Shown here piece after piece: positions 24,477 to 36,735 of a stretch of 64,000 nt of DNA. Within the stretch, counting starts at the first letter, position 1. Every line of letters begins with the position of its first letter. The notes below the pieces were generated by a model that searched no databases, was not told the origin of the DNA, and worked only from the letters and a program-made list of their open reading frames with translations. The stretch covers positions 1 through 64,000 of the forward strand of contig JAURVB010000724.1 of assembly GCA_033002965.1 (NCBI GenBank), in the 5' to 3' direction. The position numbers were made by a program, and so were the translations under genes. The stretch comes from Piper betle (lineage: Eukaryota > Streptophyta > Magnoliopsida > Piperales > Piperaceae).

Positions 24477-27400
24477 CAACTTCTAGTTAGAGTTTTCCCG
24501 CTTGTAGTTTGATTGGCTCGGGTTAGTCTCAAGTCAATTCAACCGAGCTCAAGCCTGATTAATTTTTAAAATATGAGTGTAGAACCCAGATAGCCATATG
24601 AGTATATTATGATGGTTGACTATGTCAGACATGTAGATGATAGCTTCAGTTAGGTTACAATAGTGCATGAGTTATCGGTGTATACGCAAGGTATACATAT
24701 GATTTTTATGGGTAGTTTTACAGCAATTAGTATTCGCTTGGGATTTTAGGGTATCTCATTGGATGCATCATAAGGATTTTAGATCACGGGATTGCCCCTA
24801 TGGGCCCAGCTTGATTGAGTCACATATATTTTTACCCGATTGAGTTCAGGGTTTCGAGGCTCATTGAGTTTTATTGCCTCGATTCCTGCCAATAAAGTCA
24901 ATTTGAGGACTCGAGTCAATTTTGACTTTGGACGATCTCAATCCGGGTTTCCCATCTATATGTATATTGCATATACCCATAGGAGGGTCTCACTAGACCA
25001 CGAGTTGTCAAACATTCTGATTGTACCACGTGGCAAGATTCGAGCCGTCTACATCAGCCCTGGTTTTCTCCCACTGATTCTTCAGATATTTCCATTGATT
25101 TTCTGAGTTTCCACCATTATCGTTGCCACCACTTCGGCACGCCACTGGCGAGTCTTTGGCTCACCCTCGGCCATTGGATTGGAACCTTCATGACCACCTC
25201 GCAGCCAGCTTTCTATTTGTACTTTTCACGACCACCGGCGCCACCACAATTGCCATTGGCGATGCAGTTTTTATAGCTAGTTTCCACCACCGCGACCACT
25301 GTTTAGGCCATTTTATGGCGTCGGAGAGCCACCTTAAGCCGATCTAACCACCCATACAGCTTCATCTTGTCGTGATCTCCATTTTGAAACCACCCAAAAC
25401 CACCGTCGTGGCCGCGATCGCCACCGGCGATGCCGCCGTAGCTGTGGCGATGCTTCCATCTTTCGCACCATTTTCCGGCAAGCTACAGGCTGGACTCCGC
25501 CGATTATCACCACCAACATCTCTGCCTTGACTCCCCTTGTCAATCCTAATAGGTGGTGACCCCAGCTGTGCCGCTGTTGGCGTTTTCCTAAGACAGACAC
25601 TAACCACCTTGTCAAGCCCGTTTGGCTCTGCTTGCGTCCGCCTAATCGCACCGAGTCTGCCAGTCTGAGCCCATATCCATGTCTATTAGTCCAAACCAGC
25701 TCAACTGGCCTATCTCAGCAGTTTATTTAACCTAGACCGGTCTAGTTCAGCTCGATTCGGTCCAATTCAACTCATTTTGAGCTATTTTTGGCTGTTTTTC
25801 GACCTTTTTTAGTAATTCAAAAACCTCTATATTCGTTTAGATGTATATTCATATGATTTAGCATAATTGATGTTATAATTATATTTCTTTATTTATTATT
25901 TTATTTAATTATTTTTTATTATTCATTTTGTATTATTTGTGTTTTTATTTATTATAATTCATGTTTATATGATTAGTTATTATTATTAATGATATATATA
26001 TTTATTAATATTAGTCTTATTAAAGTTTTTTGAATTGTGTGTGTGTGTGATATATATATATATATATATATCTATTTATTTGTTCACGTGTATGTTATTA
26101 TTTATTTATATTTAATTATGTATTCTTGTATTGTATACCTATGATATTATTATTATTCATTATTAATGAGTATTAACTATATATATATATTAATTTATTT
26201 ACTTATTAAATTATTATTTATTTATTATTAATTATTTAATTATATATGTGTTTACTAATACGAGTATTTATGATATTTACTTGTGTTTACCCATGTATTT
26301 ATATAGTATAATTATATTATTATTTTATGATTAGAGTATTATTTATATTCATGTATTTATTATTTTTCTAATTATTTATGAGTGTATTTTCTTTTTATTT
26401 ATTTATTTATTTATTTATTATTATTATATCTCGATTTGTGTGCCACACATTTAGTTATAAGTTTATTAGCATTGTTTTCTTTCTTAGGATGTATTGATGA
26501 TATGAGTACATACTACGAGCATGTATCATATTGAGACATTGGTATTTTAATTAGCAGTGGGTTCCAATGTTGGTTACAAAGTCCGAGCTCGCCGTAGACG
26601 TATTAACATACTACGAGCTTAGACCACAGGTCTATAAGACTCTCGCTTTGCTTGATCTCTACTTTACTCCTTACATGTCTAATTTAATCATGTTTTAGAC
26701 GTAGGATAACATCGGGTGCATTTTATCGGATCCCTCCAATTTGGAGTCATTTAGCTGTGTTTTCTACACATTTTTAATAAAACTAAAAGGATTAGATCTC
26801 TTGTTGATTTTCGAACTGAAGCTCCAGAAATATATGATACAAACCTCTTCCCTAAACCTATTATATAAGTACGCGCATTTTTATTGATTTCATGATTAAG
26901 AGAGTGAACAGTATAGAGATATGTATTAACCGCACTAAAACTCCTTCAAACCCTTAAGTAGTGCAGAGGATAAAGGTACTGCACAACGCAATACATTTTA
27001 GAAATTTGTGGCACTTACTTAATTGTTCCTTTTGCCACTCGAATACTGTGGCTATGGAGGATGTGAGGGCGTAAGCGTTGTATGTATGAATATGAATATT
27101 AGATGTGCATGTGCGTCGACACTTGTTTAAGTATATTTGTTTACTACCCAGTGTGATGTAATTCTTAAATTTCCTAAGTTCCCGTAAGTAATGGAATATT
27201 CATTTGCCAGTTTATACGAGTTATTTTTCGGACCATTAATACTTGTTACTGACGTTTTTCATATTATATATATAGGTCTTATAATCCTGAGTCAACTTTG
27301 GTAGAAAGACATGTAAACTCTATACACACTTAAGTTCAACGCTGTTATTTTAATTCATACTTTTATTTATAATTGATATGTTTTGACATATATTTAACAA

Positions 27401-27531
27401 TGCCTTCCATTCTCATGACGCCAAACGGGTTTATCAATCGAGTCTTACCGACCAACAACTTTAAACATGACTCGACTCGAACATAACATTTCTAATTTGG
27501 TTCTTAGGTGAATTAAAATCGGGGTGTTACA
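24477..27531 (+). mobile_element. Solo LTR, second Gypsy subfamily, perfect target duplication
   Basis: A 3055-bp solo LTR starting TGTAAGACCCC and ending GGGGTGTTACA. It is flanked by perfect 5-bp duplications TAAGT at 24472-24476 and 27532-27536. It has the same plan as the main Tekay-like LTR family (similar ends, a G+C-rich block of broken codons at 24830-25700, TTGTTACTGACG near 27243-27254), but its body has diverged strongly. A (GT)n(AT)n run sits at about 26036-26070. The G+C-rich block creates chance reading frames on both strands that are not genes. Confidence 0.9.
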
Positions 27532-28290
27532 TAAGTAAAGTTATATTTGGATAAATTCTAAAACTAGAAGACAAAAATTCATAAATTTATTTACTTCTAA
27601 GTTATATTAAGAAGGAAATATACATTGTTAAAAAATAATTGAAACATCGTTTCTCATTTGTCTTTAGTAAGCTTGTGTTTGAAATTAAATTACCCAAACA
27701 ACATGCTGGGGTGGGTGTGGCGTCCAAATTTGTCCGTTTGTCCGATGTCCGAAGCATGTCCGACCGAATTTGACAGACTAAATTTGACCGAATTAAAACA
27801 AACCAAACATGGTCATTTTTTTGTCCGACCGAATGACCGACCGAGTGTCCGATATTTTATATCAATAATATAATGTCTTCAACATTTGTAAGACTAATAT
27901 TATAGTTTATGAAAATTTTAAAATATAAATATACAGTAAAATTAATTAAGTTTATACATAAAATTGATATTTAATATCTTAAATATCCAAAAATGACATA
28001 CATATAAAAAGGATAAAAGTCACTCTTATATTTAGGAATTTAGAACTATACATTCACATTAATAATCATATCAAACCACTTACAATTTAGTTAACATGCT
28101 CTAAATTTTTAAAGTCAAACAAAAAATAATCTACGTATAGAAACTTTAAAATAATCATTGACATCAAAATATAGTCCAATATTGCATATACTTCAAAGAT
28201 AAAATATTGTAATAATTGATTCTTCATCTAGCTCACCTACATTAAAAAAATACAAAAAAGTTAATTACTCATGTTTTATATCCTCTTTAT

Positions 28291-28443
28291 TTTAAAATTA
28301 GGATATTTCCCTTCAATATGCCTCTATAAATGAGTAGTTTCATAACTTTCAGTTCCCTCAAACTTCTTTTCACAATAACGACAAATAGGAGATGTTCCAT
28401 TCTTCTAATATTTTCTATCAAAATAGGCGCATACACCGGATGT
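28291..28443 (-). pseudogene. hAT transposase BED zinc-finger remnant
   Basis: The minus strand reads YFDRKY, a stop, then KNGTSPICRYCEKKFEGTES and TTHL, a stop, and RHIEGKYPNFK. The CX2C pair and the following HX4H give the BED finger (CX2C...HX3-5H) found at the N-terminus of plant hAT transposases. Two in-frame stops occur within 50 codons. The catalytic region is not recognisable in what remains of the element. Confidence 0.7.
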
Positions 28444-28598
28444 TATTTTTCTCTTTTTAATAATGTACTGTTCATATATTCTCCTTCTTTAGCAATCGAA
28501 TTTTTGCTATCATTTTCACCTCTACTTTGTTCAGTTACATTTAATAATAAACTTGTATGATCCATCTTCGAAAAAAATATATCACATTATAAACATAA

Positions 28599-29510
28599 TG
28601 TAAAACCAGTGATCTGAGTCAGGGTTTTATGCTTATGAACCGATCGGTTCAATCGTCGGTTCAAGTCGAGTATGTTTTAGAATACGTGTACTGAGTCGAC
28701 GCTGGTCAGGTGTATGAGCCATGAGGGTCATGCGTACCCAAGTATATGATGATAACATCATGAATACAACAGAAAAGAATGAGTTATCAGAATATATGAG
28801 AGTATGCCAATTATTTTTTTATTTTATATATAGTTGATCGTGGAATTAGTTTAGGCCGTTTACCGCGTTAGGACGCGTTACAGGGAATTTGGGTGGGTTG
28901 TTAGTTATAGAATGTCATTATGATGTTGTAGTGTTTATTTTATTTTATGGGATTTTTTCTGATTTTATGGATTTTTTTAGGATTTATTCCGAGTTAGTTA
29001 TTATTATTGACTCGAGACATGAGCGAGTCAAGTCTTATTTACGATATTGCCATCAATCAAACCCTCGACCCATTTTCTCTTCCCCGTCCATGCCGCGCCG
29101 CCCCCTTGTCGTGGTCGCCGCTGCCACCGACGTCGCCCTGCCGCCGATCGTCGCCGCCAGGCCCCGCCGACGGCGTTGCCGTGATGCCCCGAGCGCCCCC
29201 GCCGTCGCCCGGCCTCCACGACGCCGGAATCGCCGCTCGTCGTCGATTCTGCCGCCGATTACCCTCTGCTCGCGTCGTCGATTCCGCCGCCGGCGACCGT
29301 CGCCGCGGCCGTCCAGTCACCGCTTTGACATTGCCAACCCTCCCACGGCCTTCCCCGACAAGAGCGGAGCCCATCGCCGCCCAGGCCGGCCGGATCTAGT
29401 CACCCACCACCGACCGCCTCTGTTTAGCCATTTTCCGGCGAGCCGCCACCTCCGCCGAGCACGTCGACGTCGTAAATGCGTTAGGCTCGCCGAGCCGATT
29501 CCAACGGTTC
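28599..29510 (+). repeat. Truncated Gypsy LTR (first ~0.9 kb) inside the hAT element
   Basis: Starts TGTAAAACC and follows the main Gypsy LTR family through CAGGGTTTTAT, TGTACTGAGTCGACGCTGG, GTACCCAAGTATATGATGAT and the G+C-rich block, ending near the family sequence around CCGAGCC...CCAACGGT. The rest of the LTR is missing, and a different G+C-rich stretch follows to the hAT end. It has no target duplication of its own. Confidence 0.8.
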
Positions 29511-29731
29511 CAGCGGAGGTTCGCTGGCAGTGCAAAGCGCGGCGGCGGAGGGCAGGCGGCGAGGCAGCGGCGGCGCAGAGGGTTTCGGACTGTCCGCGGA
29601 CACTGCTTGGGCCCGACGGACAATTCGATGTCCGAAGTCGGTCGGACAAATTTTGTCCGACGAAATTTCGGACGGACGCGGACAATAATTCGTCCGATGT
29701 CCGTCCGACCGATGCCCACCCCTAAACATGC

Positions 29732-31270
29732 ATGTTCTACAAAATCCAAGTAATATATAATAAAATTATCAATCTCTTAAATCACACTTGAAAATTAATA
29801 AAATTAATTTAATTAAAAGAAAAAAGACCATCTAGATTTTTTTATTTTTAGAAAGAAGAATGAGTTGAGGAAAAAGAAGACCGATAGATAGAAGAGAGAG
29901 AGACATAGAGAATTATTAGATTAAGCAAAAGATTAATATTATTTAATTTTTAATTTAAGTTGTTAGTGTACTATAACGTTTAGTAAAACCTTGAGTCTCT
30001 AAATTTTTAAATTAAAAAAAGGAAGAGATATCTAGTAAAAAACTATTTGTAGTTTATTATATTAAGATAAATATATATATATATATATTATTAAGAATTA
30101 ACTCTGCCAATGATTCTAATTTACTAGTCCCATTTATTAAGAATTCTTAAATTATAATCTTAATCAAAAATTTACTTTCTACAATAATTATTAAAAATAA
30201 GTAGACAAAGTAAAGACTTCTTTTTTGAACAAAGGTAAAGACTTTTAGTTTAACTACGATTTACATGTAACTTTATGTTTTCAATTAGAATGCGAGTCCA
30301 TGACATGGACATTATAGGCGTTACTTAGAAACAGCAAAAAATTTCCCACACTTTACATTGATAGAGGCAATATCTAATAATTAAAAATCCACTCAAACCT
30401 CGATTGAAAATTTGATTGGAATCTTTTATAAAAAAATATTGAAATAATAAATAAACAAAAATTCTAAACTAAGAATGTCAAAATAAGTACTTTACTATAC
30501 TTTGGAATCAACGATGAAAATTAGTTTAATAAGCATCTTAAGCATATTAAAGATTTTTAATTTGAATAAAATTATTAAGACTGTTAATAAATAATAACTT
30601 TTCTCAAGTCATAATCCTAACAACTAAATTATTTCCTAAACTAGTTATTAAAAATAGTTTTTTTAATATTGAAAGACTTCAAACTTGAGTAAATTGTATA
30701 CATACATATATGAAAAATTGAAAACTTTTAATTGGATGTCAACACATGTCCTTTAACCATTTTACAATATTTATCTCCACCACATGAAGGCAACATTTGT
30801 TTCTAAATGGAACATCACAACACTTCCCACCGCAGGATTTGCGTATTGTAAATTTTTCACTATCTATTATTATATTTTAATCCCTTTTTAATAGAAAATA
30901 CTAATTAAATATTTATTTTAAATTTTACACTTTTTATGAGAAAATCAAGTTTTTTACGATTTTAATTTTTTTATCTATATCTATCTATTTATATATATAA
31001 ATATATAAAATTAAAAACTTTTAATACGGTGTTATAATATTTCATCTTACTATTTTAAATATTATCCTTTATTTCTTATTTAAAAAAATATTAATTTCTT
31101 ATTACTTTTTAATTATGATATGGCACGTGTCATACTCATAAAAATAAATTAAATTATAATTTGAACTTTTTATTATTGCAATTTAAAGTAAAAAATCTAA
31201 ATCATGTGAGGAGATTTAAAAACTAACGACTAATTAATAAATAATAGTACACATTTTATTCGGCCCAATT
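29732..31270. other. AT-rich intergenic DNA
   Basis: No coding exon, RNA gene or element terminus recognised. It contains a short (AT)n run near 30071-30089. Confidence 0.5.
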
Positions 31271-31663
31271 TCGTTATACCGATGCATAATTTAATCAGGG
31301 CCAGGTTAGTACAAAGGAACAAGGCCACTTACAATGCAAGCCCACTTCCAGTTTTATCAGATCAAGATAAAGTGGTTGAGAAATCTTTGGTTGCACCGGA
31401 AACCATGATAGGAGGAAGGAAATCTCTCCATATTTGCAACTGGTTTGACTACTCCATCTCTATAAATAGAGAGGCACTCTCACCCGTAAAAATCAGAATG
31501 AAAAGAGCCCTCTTCTTCTCCGTCGTGTGCATGCATCACGACGCCATTTTCCTTTCCCCCCCTTCCTGCCTTCCCACAATGCCAGAGCCGTGAAGAGAAG
31601 TAGCTGCTGCCGGAGGGGAGGCTTGGAGAAGCCGACTGCCTTTGGGAGAGGAGATGAAGTCTC
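31271..31663 (+). promoter_or_regulatory. Promoter-like sequence of unknown origin, left of the TRIM
   Basis: Less AT-rich than its surroundings. It has a strong TATA-type motif CTATAAATAG at about 31460-31469, followed by a pyrimidine-rich leader and an ATG at 31498, a layout like a plant promoter and 5' UTR or an LTR U3/R region. The sequence resumes at 32305 beyond the TRIM. It could be the edge of a gene or of another LTR element; no protein family is recognised and no matching second LTR is seen. Confidence 0.35.
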
Positions 31664-32299
31664 TGTTGGGTTTGTCCCACATCGGTCATAGAGATTGTTG
31701 GCGACTTGTATATAGGCTAATGGGAAAGCCTTATTCCTTAAGTTAACTTTTGGATTAAGAGAGGCCCGTGACACTATTGCGAGTTTCCTTTGGTTGTTTA
31801 AAATCCCTTTTGGGGGCCTGAAGGGTCCAACAGTGGTTTCGGAGCTTGGGTACGGGCCCATAAGGGCCCAACAAGTGGTATCAGAGCCAAGTTCGAGCCG
31901 GGTTTGTCTACGCCGATAGTTGTTGTTTCCTTCGTGGAACCACGCCGATAGTTGTTGTATAGTTGTTGTTTCCTTCATGGGTTCCACCTGATGATTTGAG
32001 GGGAGTTTGCCAGGTGGGTACCGTCTGATTTAAGGAAAGTTGTTAGATGGTGATTGTTTCGGGCCACGCCCGATGTGTGAAGGGGAGTTGTTGGGTTTGT
32101 CCCACATCGGTCGTAGAGGTTGTTGGCAACTTGTATATAGGCTAATAGGAAAGCCTTATTCCTTAAGTTAACTTTTGGATTAAGAGAGGCCCGTGACACC
32201 TATTTCAAGTTTCCTTTGGTTGTTTAAAGTCCCTTTTGGGGGCCCGAAGGGTCCAACAATGGTTTCGGAGCTTGGGTGCGGGCCCATAAGGGCCCAATA
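31664..32299 (+). mobile_element. TRIM (terminal-repeat retrotransposon in miniature)
   Basis: A 636-bp element with two LTRs of about 200 bp (31664-31873 and 32099-32299), both starting TGTTGGGTTTGTCCCACATC; the first ends GGGCCCAACA and the second GGGCCCAATA. A primer binding site TGGTATCAGAGC (31876-31887) follows the left LTR and a purine tract AAGGGGAG (32091-32097) precedes the right one. The 220-bp interior has no gene. The flanks GTCTC and GCCTC form a target duplication with one mismatch. The element needs enzymes from an autonomous retrotransposon to move. Confidence 0.9.
31674..31714 (+). promoter_or_regulatory. snRNA-type USE plus TATA box in TRIM left LTR
   Basis: GTCCCACATCG at 31674-31684 is an exact match to RTCCCACATCG, the upstream sequence element of plant spliceosomal snRNA genes. 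TATATA begins at 31709, leaving 24 bases between. That spacing is the one used by Pol III-type (U6) plant snRNA promoters. The right LTR keeps the same arrangement (32109-32119 and 32144-32149, again 24 bases). Function is inferred, not shown. Confidence 0.6.
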
Positions 32300-32304
32300 G
32301 CCTC

Positions 32305-33118
32305 AAGTCCTCGCTGTCAAACCTTCATCAATCAACACATTAATCTTTGATTGTTTGAGTGGCCGGCGGACGATCCCAAGAAGCCCTGCCGCTGCTACCA
32401 TCCCCTTGCTGGGTGGAGCCTGCCAGAGCGCGTTGGAGTCTTACTACTATAGCCTCATCGGAGCCATATCAGATTGTTATTGTTGTTCTTCACCAGGAGG
32501 AGAAGTACCACTGGTGGGGGGCACTACCCATGATGCCGAGAAGATCTCCTCCTTGCAACCTTGTTTTTGCTAGGAGTCGCATTGAGAAGTCTTGTCACTG
32601 TTAGAGGCTGTGCTGTGAAGCCGCTTTACCTGCACCACGATGGAAAGTTGCTAGTGTCGAAGAGAACCATGCTGCCACATAGCAGCATCGCCGCCGGAGG
32701 CGATCGAGACTATTGCCATGTATCAGGCCCGTTAGAATTTTTATTTTAATATTACTTGGTCATAATGTATATTTTGTATACTATAATTCAAATATATTAA
32801 TTAATGATATAATTAAGGTTATTCTTTAAATACGGTGTTCTTTGATCTTTGTATATTTTTTCTATTTTTGTCTGCGATCACAATGGAATAGCAACCGGAG
32901 GTGTGATTTATTTATCATAAATATATTTATGATGGATTTACACTTGTCGCCGTGAAGCTGTGTCATGTTGCCCTCATGTTGCTGTGAAATTCATGTTCTG
33001 CCCGTATCAAACTCAGTCGTCATGTTGCCGTCACCAAGCCGGAGACTATTTGTGCTGTTAAAGTAAGAGACGCCAAACGCCAAGGTGACTTCGAGAGAGG
33101 ACTTACATCCCTGTCTGA
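32305..33118 (+). other. Unclassified sequence between TRIM and element A
   Basis: A G+C-richer half (32305-32740) continues the promoter-like block at 31271-31663, followed by an AT-rich half. Short reading frames (for example 32355-32573 and 32561-32749) do not resemble a known family. It could be an exon of a lost gene or part of an unrecognised LTR. Confidence 0.3.
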
Positions 33119-33123
33119 AAGTG

Positions 33124-35168
33124 TGTAAAACCCATAACTCGAGGAAAGGGTATAAAGTGTATGACTCGAGTTGTACCGAGACATGAACCATGAGTGCCCA
33201 AGTATATGACTATTTTTTTGGATTTTTTATAAATTATTACGAGTTAGTAATTATTTTTAACTTGAGTCGGAATCAACCCTGACCTTTTCCCTGACCACTC
33301 ACCTTTCCAGAGACCAGACCGGAATAGAGCCCAGTGTCACCCATCTTGGTCGGATCTTCTGTCAAACTCACCCCGAACTTCAGACACTATCGAGCACCGA
33401 ATTCGAGCTCCGAGACACACGACGAACCCTAACCGTCGTCAATTGCCGATGACAAGAGATATAATTAATTCTGACTTAATTAAGGGAAATAATTATTAGC
33501 ATAGTATGATAGGATTAATGAATTGATGAGTTTGCTATTTTATTATAAATAAAAATATGAAATTTGCTTGATTGAAGTATATTAAAACAAATTCTAAGGA
33601 ACTAATTAGATAAACTAAGTAATTATCGTAATCTAATGCATTGTAGATTTGTGAATGCTTCATGAACGGTGTTAGCTTCTATATTTGATGTATAGGTACA
33701 GAGTAGGAGTTCACCGCCTAGGCGCGTGGACATGATTTGAGCTTCTACCAGGTTCGTTTAAAAATCATTTTCTGCTTTACGCTCTATTCTATTTCGTATT
33801 ATTTTATTACTTGTAGGACAAGTTAAGTGGTGTTTTATCGGATCCCACCGGGTCCATTTAATCAATCAGTTTTCTGGATTAGTAACCCTCGAGGATGAGA
33901 TCCATCGAGTATGTTTCAAAAACAAGATCCACCACAAGTTGTATTTAGGCCTATTGTATAAATCCCTTCCCAAGCCTATACATATATATATATAATTTTT
34001 ATCGCATTTTAGGGAGATGAGAGATAGGAGAACCGACTCGCACATACCATGAGTGGGTGCATGTACCAGTCAAAGTAGGCTCTGAGGTTACTCACACCTA
34101 GAGAACGTAGAGGTTTATGGGTATTGTTTAGTACATCAGATGTCCGCACTTCTGGTTCAAAGGGTATTAAAGGTGACTGCCAGAGAGTACTCGGCCTTCA
34201 TGCTTAGGGCAAGAGAATTATGGAGGAAAGGAGAGGGCTTAGGATATACTAGTAGTCCCGAGGGACCTAAAAATGAAATGAGAAAATTCCGAGAGAGGCA
34301 TTAGCATTAGTAGAGTTTGGAATGCTACCGGGTCTATTGCCTGGTGGCTCCTCAGTAGGTGCCCTTCAAAGACTTCTAGTGAAGTATATGAATGTTTTTC
34401 TTTATATGAGAGTTAGCTCTCAGAGCCAATTTGATATTAATTATTATATTTTGGACCAGAAACACTTGTTACTGATGTTATAATATATGTAAGTGATGAT
34501 CATGACTAGAATGTGTCAGCCTGGACGTAGGAGCAATGATGTCTCTTGCACACATACATGTCAGACGATAGAATATTAATGTTTTGTTGATCTTGTGATT
34601 ATATTGAGAATGATTTAATGTAACGCAAGGTATGACAATATGATGTGATATGATATCAGTAGCAGAATTTCTAATTTTGACATTTGAATATATATGTTTT
34701 AGTAAATATGTTTAGATATTAAATACGTACAACAAGTAAGGCCTAGAATTGAATGCGAAAAGTGAATAGAATGCACAGATGTGTTGAGAGCCAACATTCA
34801 GAATAACTTATGCAACAAATTAGAATTTTGTGTGAATGTCAATGCGTGATATATTTATATATATTTATACATGTTGATTTAATAGGGTGGCCCTTAATTG
34901 CACTTTTAGGGGAGACTTTATCCGTTTTATTTTATGAATTTTATCGATTTTATCGTAGTTATTTTGGTATGTAAACTGCTTGTCATATCATTCATGTAGT
35001 TAGCATGTTAGGGATTTTGTACATTCATCCATGTAAAGCGATTGACATCTTCAATCTCGAGACGCCGAGAGTAGATTAGTATGAATTGGGTTTAGGTTAG
35101 CTGACCCAACCAGGGCTAGTGACATTCCGGTTTAGTTCCCGAGCATGAACTAGATTTGGGGTGTTACA
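33124..35168 (+). repeat. Element A 5' LTR (internally deleted)
   Basis: Starts TGTAAAACCC and ends GGGGTGTTACA. It keeps the family CAAGTATATGA motif, the TATATATATATA promoter-like run near 33983-33995, the GAGAG/CTCTC hairpin near 34405 and the ACACTTGTTACTG motif near 34454. About 250 bp are missing after 33210 compared with other copies, and further sequence is missing from the G+C-rich block. Confidence 0.88.
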
Positions 35169-35348
35169 ATTTTTGGTATCGGTCAATTCAATTGGAAGAT
35201 ATTTTCATACGTCATGTGTGTGCAAAAATTGCTCCAAGTCCAGCTGGCAAGTATATATTCATATCCTTGTTGTCTTTGATTTATAGATTTCTCATCAATG
35301 GGTAGTGTGACAGTATTTTCAGGATTGGATCAGTGAATAGGAGTAATA

Positions 35349-36735
35349 TTGGTAAGAACTCAAAGAACTCAAAGTACTCAAAATAGGACTCCATCGCCTC
35401 CTTCTCCCAAACAAGCTAGCCCTACTCATGTTCACAGCGAGACAATGCCTAGCCGATCAAGAGACACACTGCTACCAGGAGATCCTAGTGAGCCAGGCTC
35501 AGTAAGCCGTCGTAGTAGGAGTCATCGTAGTGGAAGCCGCCACAGTGGTAGAAGCCATCAGACCGAACGGAGGCTGCCATTGCTCGGTTGGCAGAGGTAC
35601 AAATACAAATGCAATAGAGTCAGGAGGAATTCCGGATAGAACTACGACAAATAGCTCTCACTTTAGGATTAACAAAGAAGAAATTAGTTGTGTCTAATGA
35701 GACTTGAAGGGAGCCTACAGTTCCCATAGGCCTTCCTCCACCGCTACATCGAGAGACCACTCCTACAACAATTCCACCAGTCATCCTGCTTCAAGCAAGA
35801 AGGTGTCCAGAGGGTAGTGGACCTCGAGGAAATTATAGTGAACAAATACGTGCCCCAGGGTTTGGTTATACTCCAATAGGGGCAGTATCGCCATTTTTGC
35901 AATTCGAGACTGGTAAAGGATCAAACAAATTGGTAGGTGATAGAAATCTCGAATTATGGCAATATGAGCAGTTCGTGAAGAATGGAGGACGCCCATTCAT
36001 GGGAAAACTGGATGTAGAAGAAGCTTTCTCGTGGATTTCATCAGCCATTGGCGTATTAGGAAGTATGGCATGTCCGATGAAGCACCACGTACAGATTATT
36101 GCAGGAGCATTACAAAATAAGTCTAGAATATGGTGGGATTCAGTCAAGGCCTTTACATTTACAAGCAGGCAACCTCAAAATGTGACACGGGACGAATTCA
36201 AAGTTAAGTTTTATGGAAATGTTTTCCTTCTAATGTAGTAAGAGGAAAGAAAGTGACTTTCAGACACTTAGACAGGGACCCATAGTGTGGCACAGTGTGA
36301 AGCCCGATTCAGAGCATTGGAAAGATTTACACTGGATTTAGTGCCAACAGAACAACGAAGAGTCGAGCACTTTTATGGAGGTCTACACTATGAGATTCAT
36401 CTAGTACTAATTGACAGGATATTTGTCCCTTTTGGGGATGTGGTGTGAGCCGCAAGTGAAGCCAAGCGAATCTTGGCTACTCGACCCGCCGAGACTATAA
36501 TCAGATAATACAACACCCTCAACAATATCAATCAGATCAGGGGACACAACAAAGGCAAAGGATAGATGTTCTAGCTTCAATGAGAGCCATGGATGGACAA
36601 GTTCAGGAGAGTAGACACCCAAAATGTCAGAACTATGGACGCCGTCACGGAGGAATATGCAGAGCGGGTACATATGCATGCTTTAGATGTGGTCAACCGG
36701 GACATCGGGTAGTAGAATGTTTGACTGCTTAGTGA
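35349..36735 (+). pseudogene. Element A gag remnant
   Basis: Capsid gene of a Ty3/Gypsy element. A Ser/Arg-rich N-terminal part occupies 35349-35639. The capsid core (35897-36238) includes FETGKGSNKLVGDRNLELWQ, the helix AFSWISSAIGVLG and the hallmark NKSRIWWDSVKAF. The frame then breaks at a stop near 36237 and shifts. The zinc knuckle CFRCGQPGHRVVEC (about 36679-36720) is intact, preceded by a CQNYGRRHGG-type motif. The sequence between gag and the 3' purine tract is only about 400 bases, so protease, RT and integrase were lost. Confidence 0.85.

Larger units (their letters stand above)
27707..29723 (-). mobile_element. Decayed 2-kb hAT transposon carrying a piece of Gypsy LTR
   Basis: The ends are TGGGGTGGG on the left and CCACCCCT on the right, flanked by CAACATGC (27699-27706) and AAACATGC (29724-29731). 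These octamers match at seven of eight positions, a hAT-type target duplication. Both subterminal regions are packed with TGTCCG/GTCCGA motifs in both orientations, as expected of hAT transposase binding sites. Inside are a BED zinc-finger remnant on the minus strand (28291-28443) and about 0.9 kb of Gypsy LTR (28599 to about 29510). Confidence 0.75.

Noticed and set aside
24578..27531. Alternative solo LTR start at TGTAGAACCC
   Set aside because: That start gives no target duplication, whereas 24477 (TGTAAGACCC) gives a perfect TAAGT on both sides.
28889..29725. 278-codon Arg/Pro-rich reading frame
   Set aside because: It runs across the G+C-rich block of a truncated LTR and into the hAT end. 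Similar frames occur on the opposite strand, the composition is low-complexity and it crosses element boundaries.
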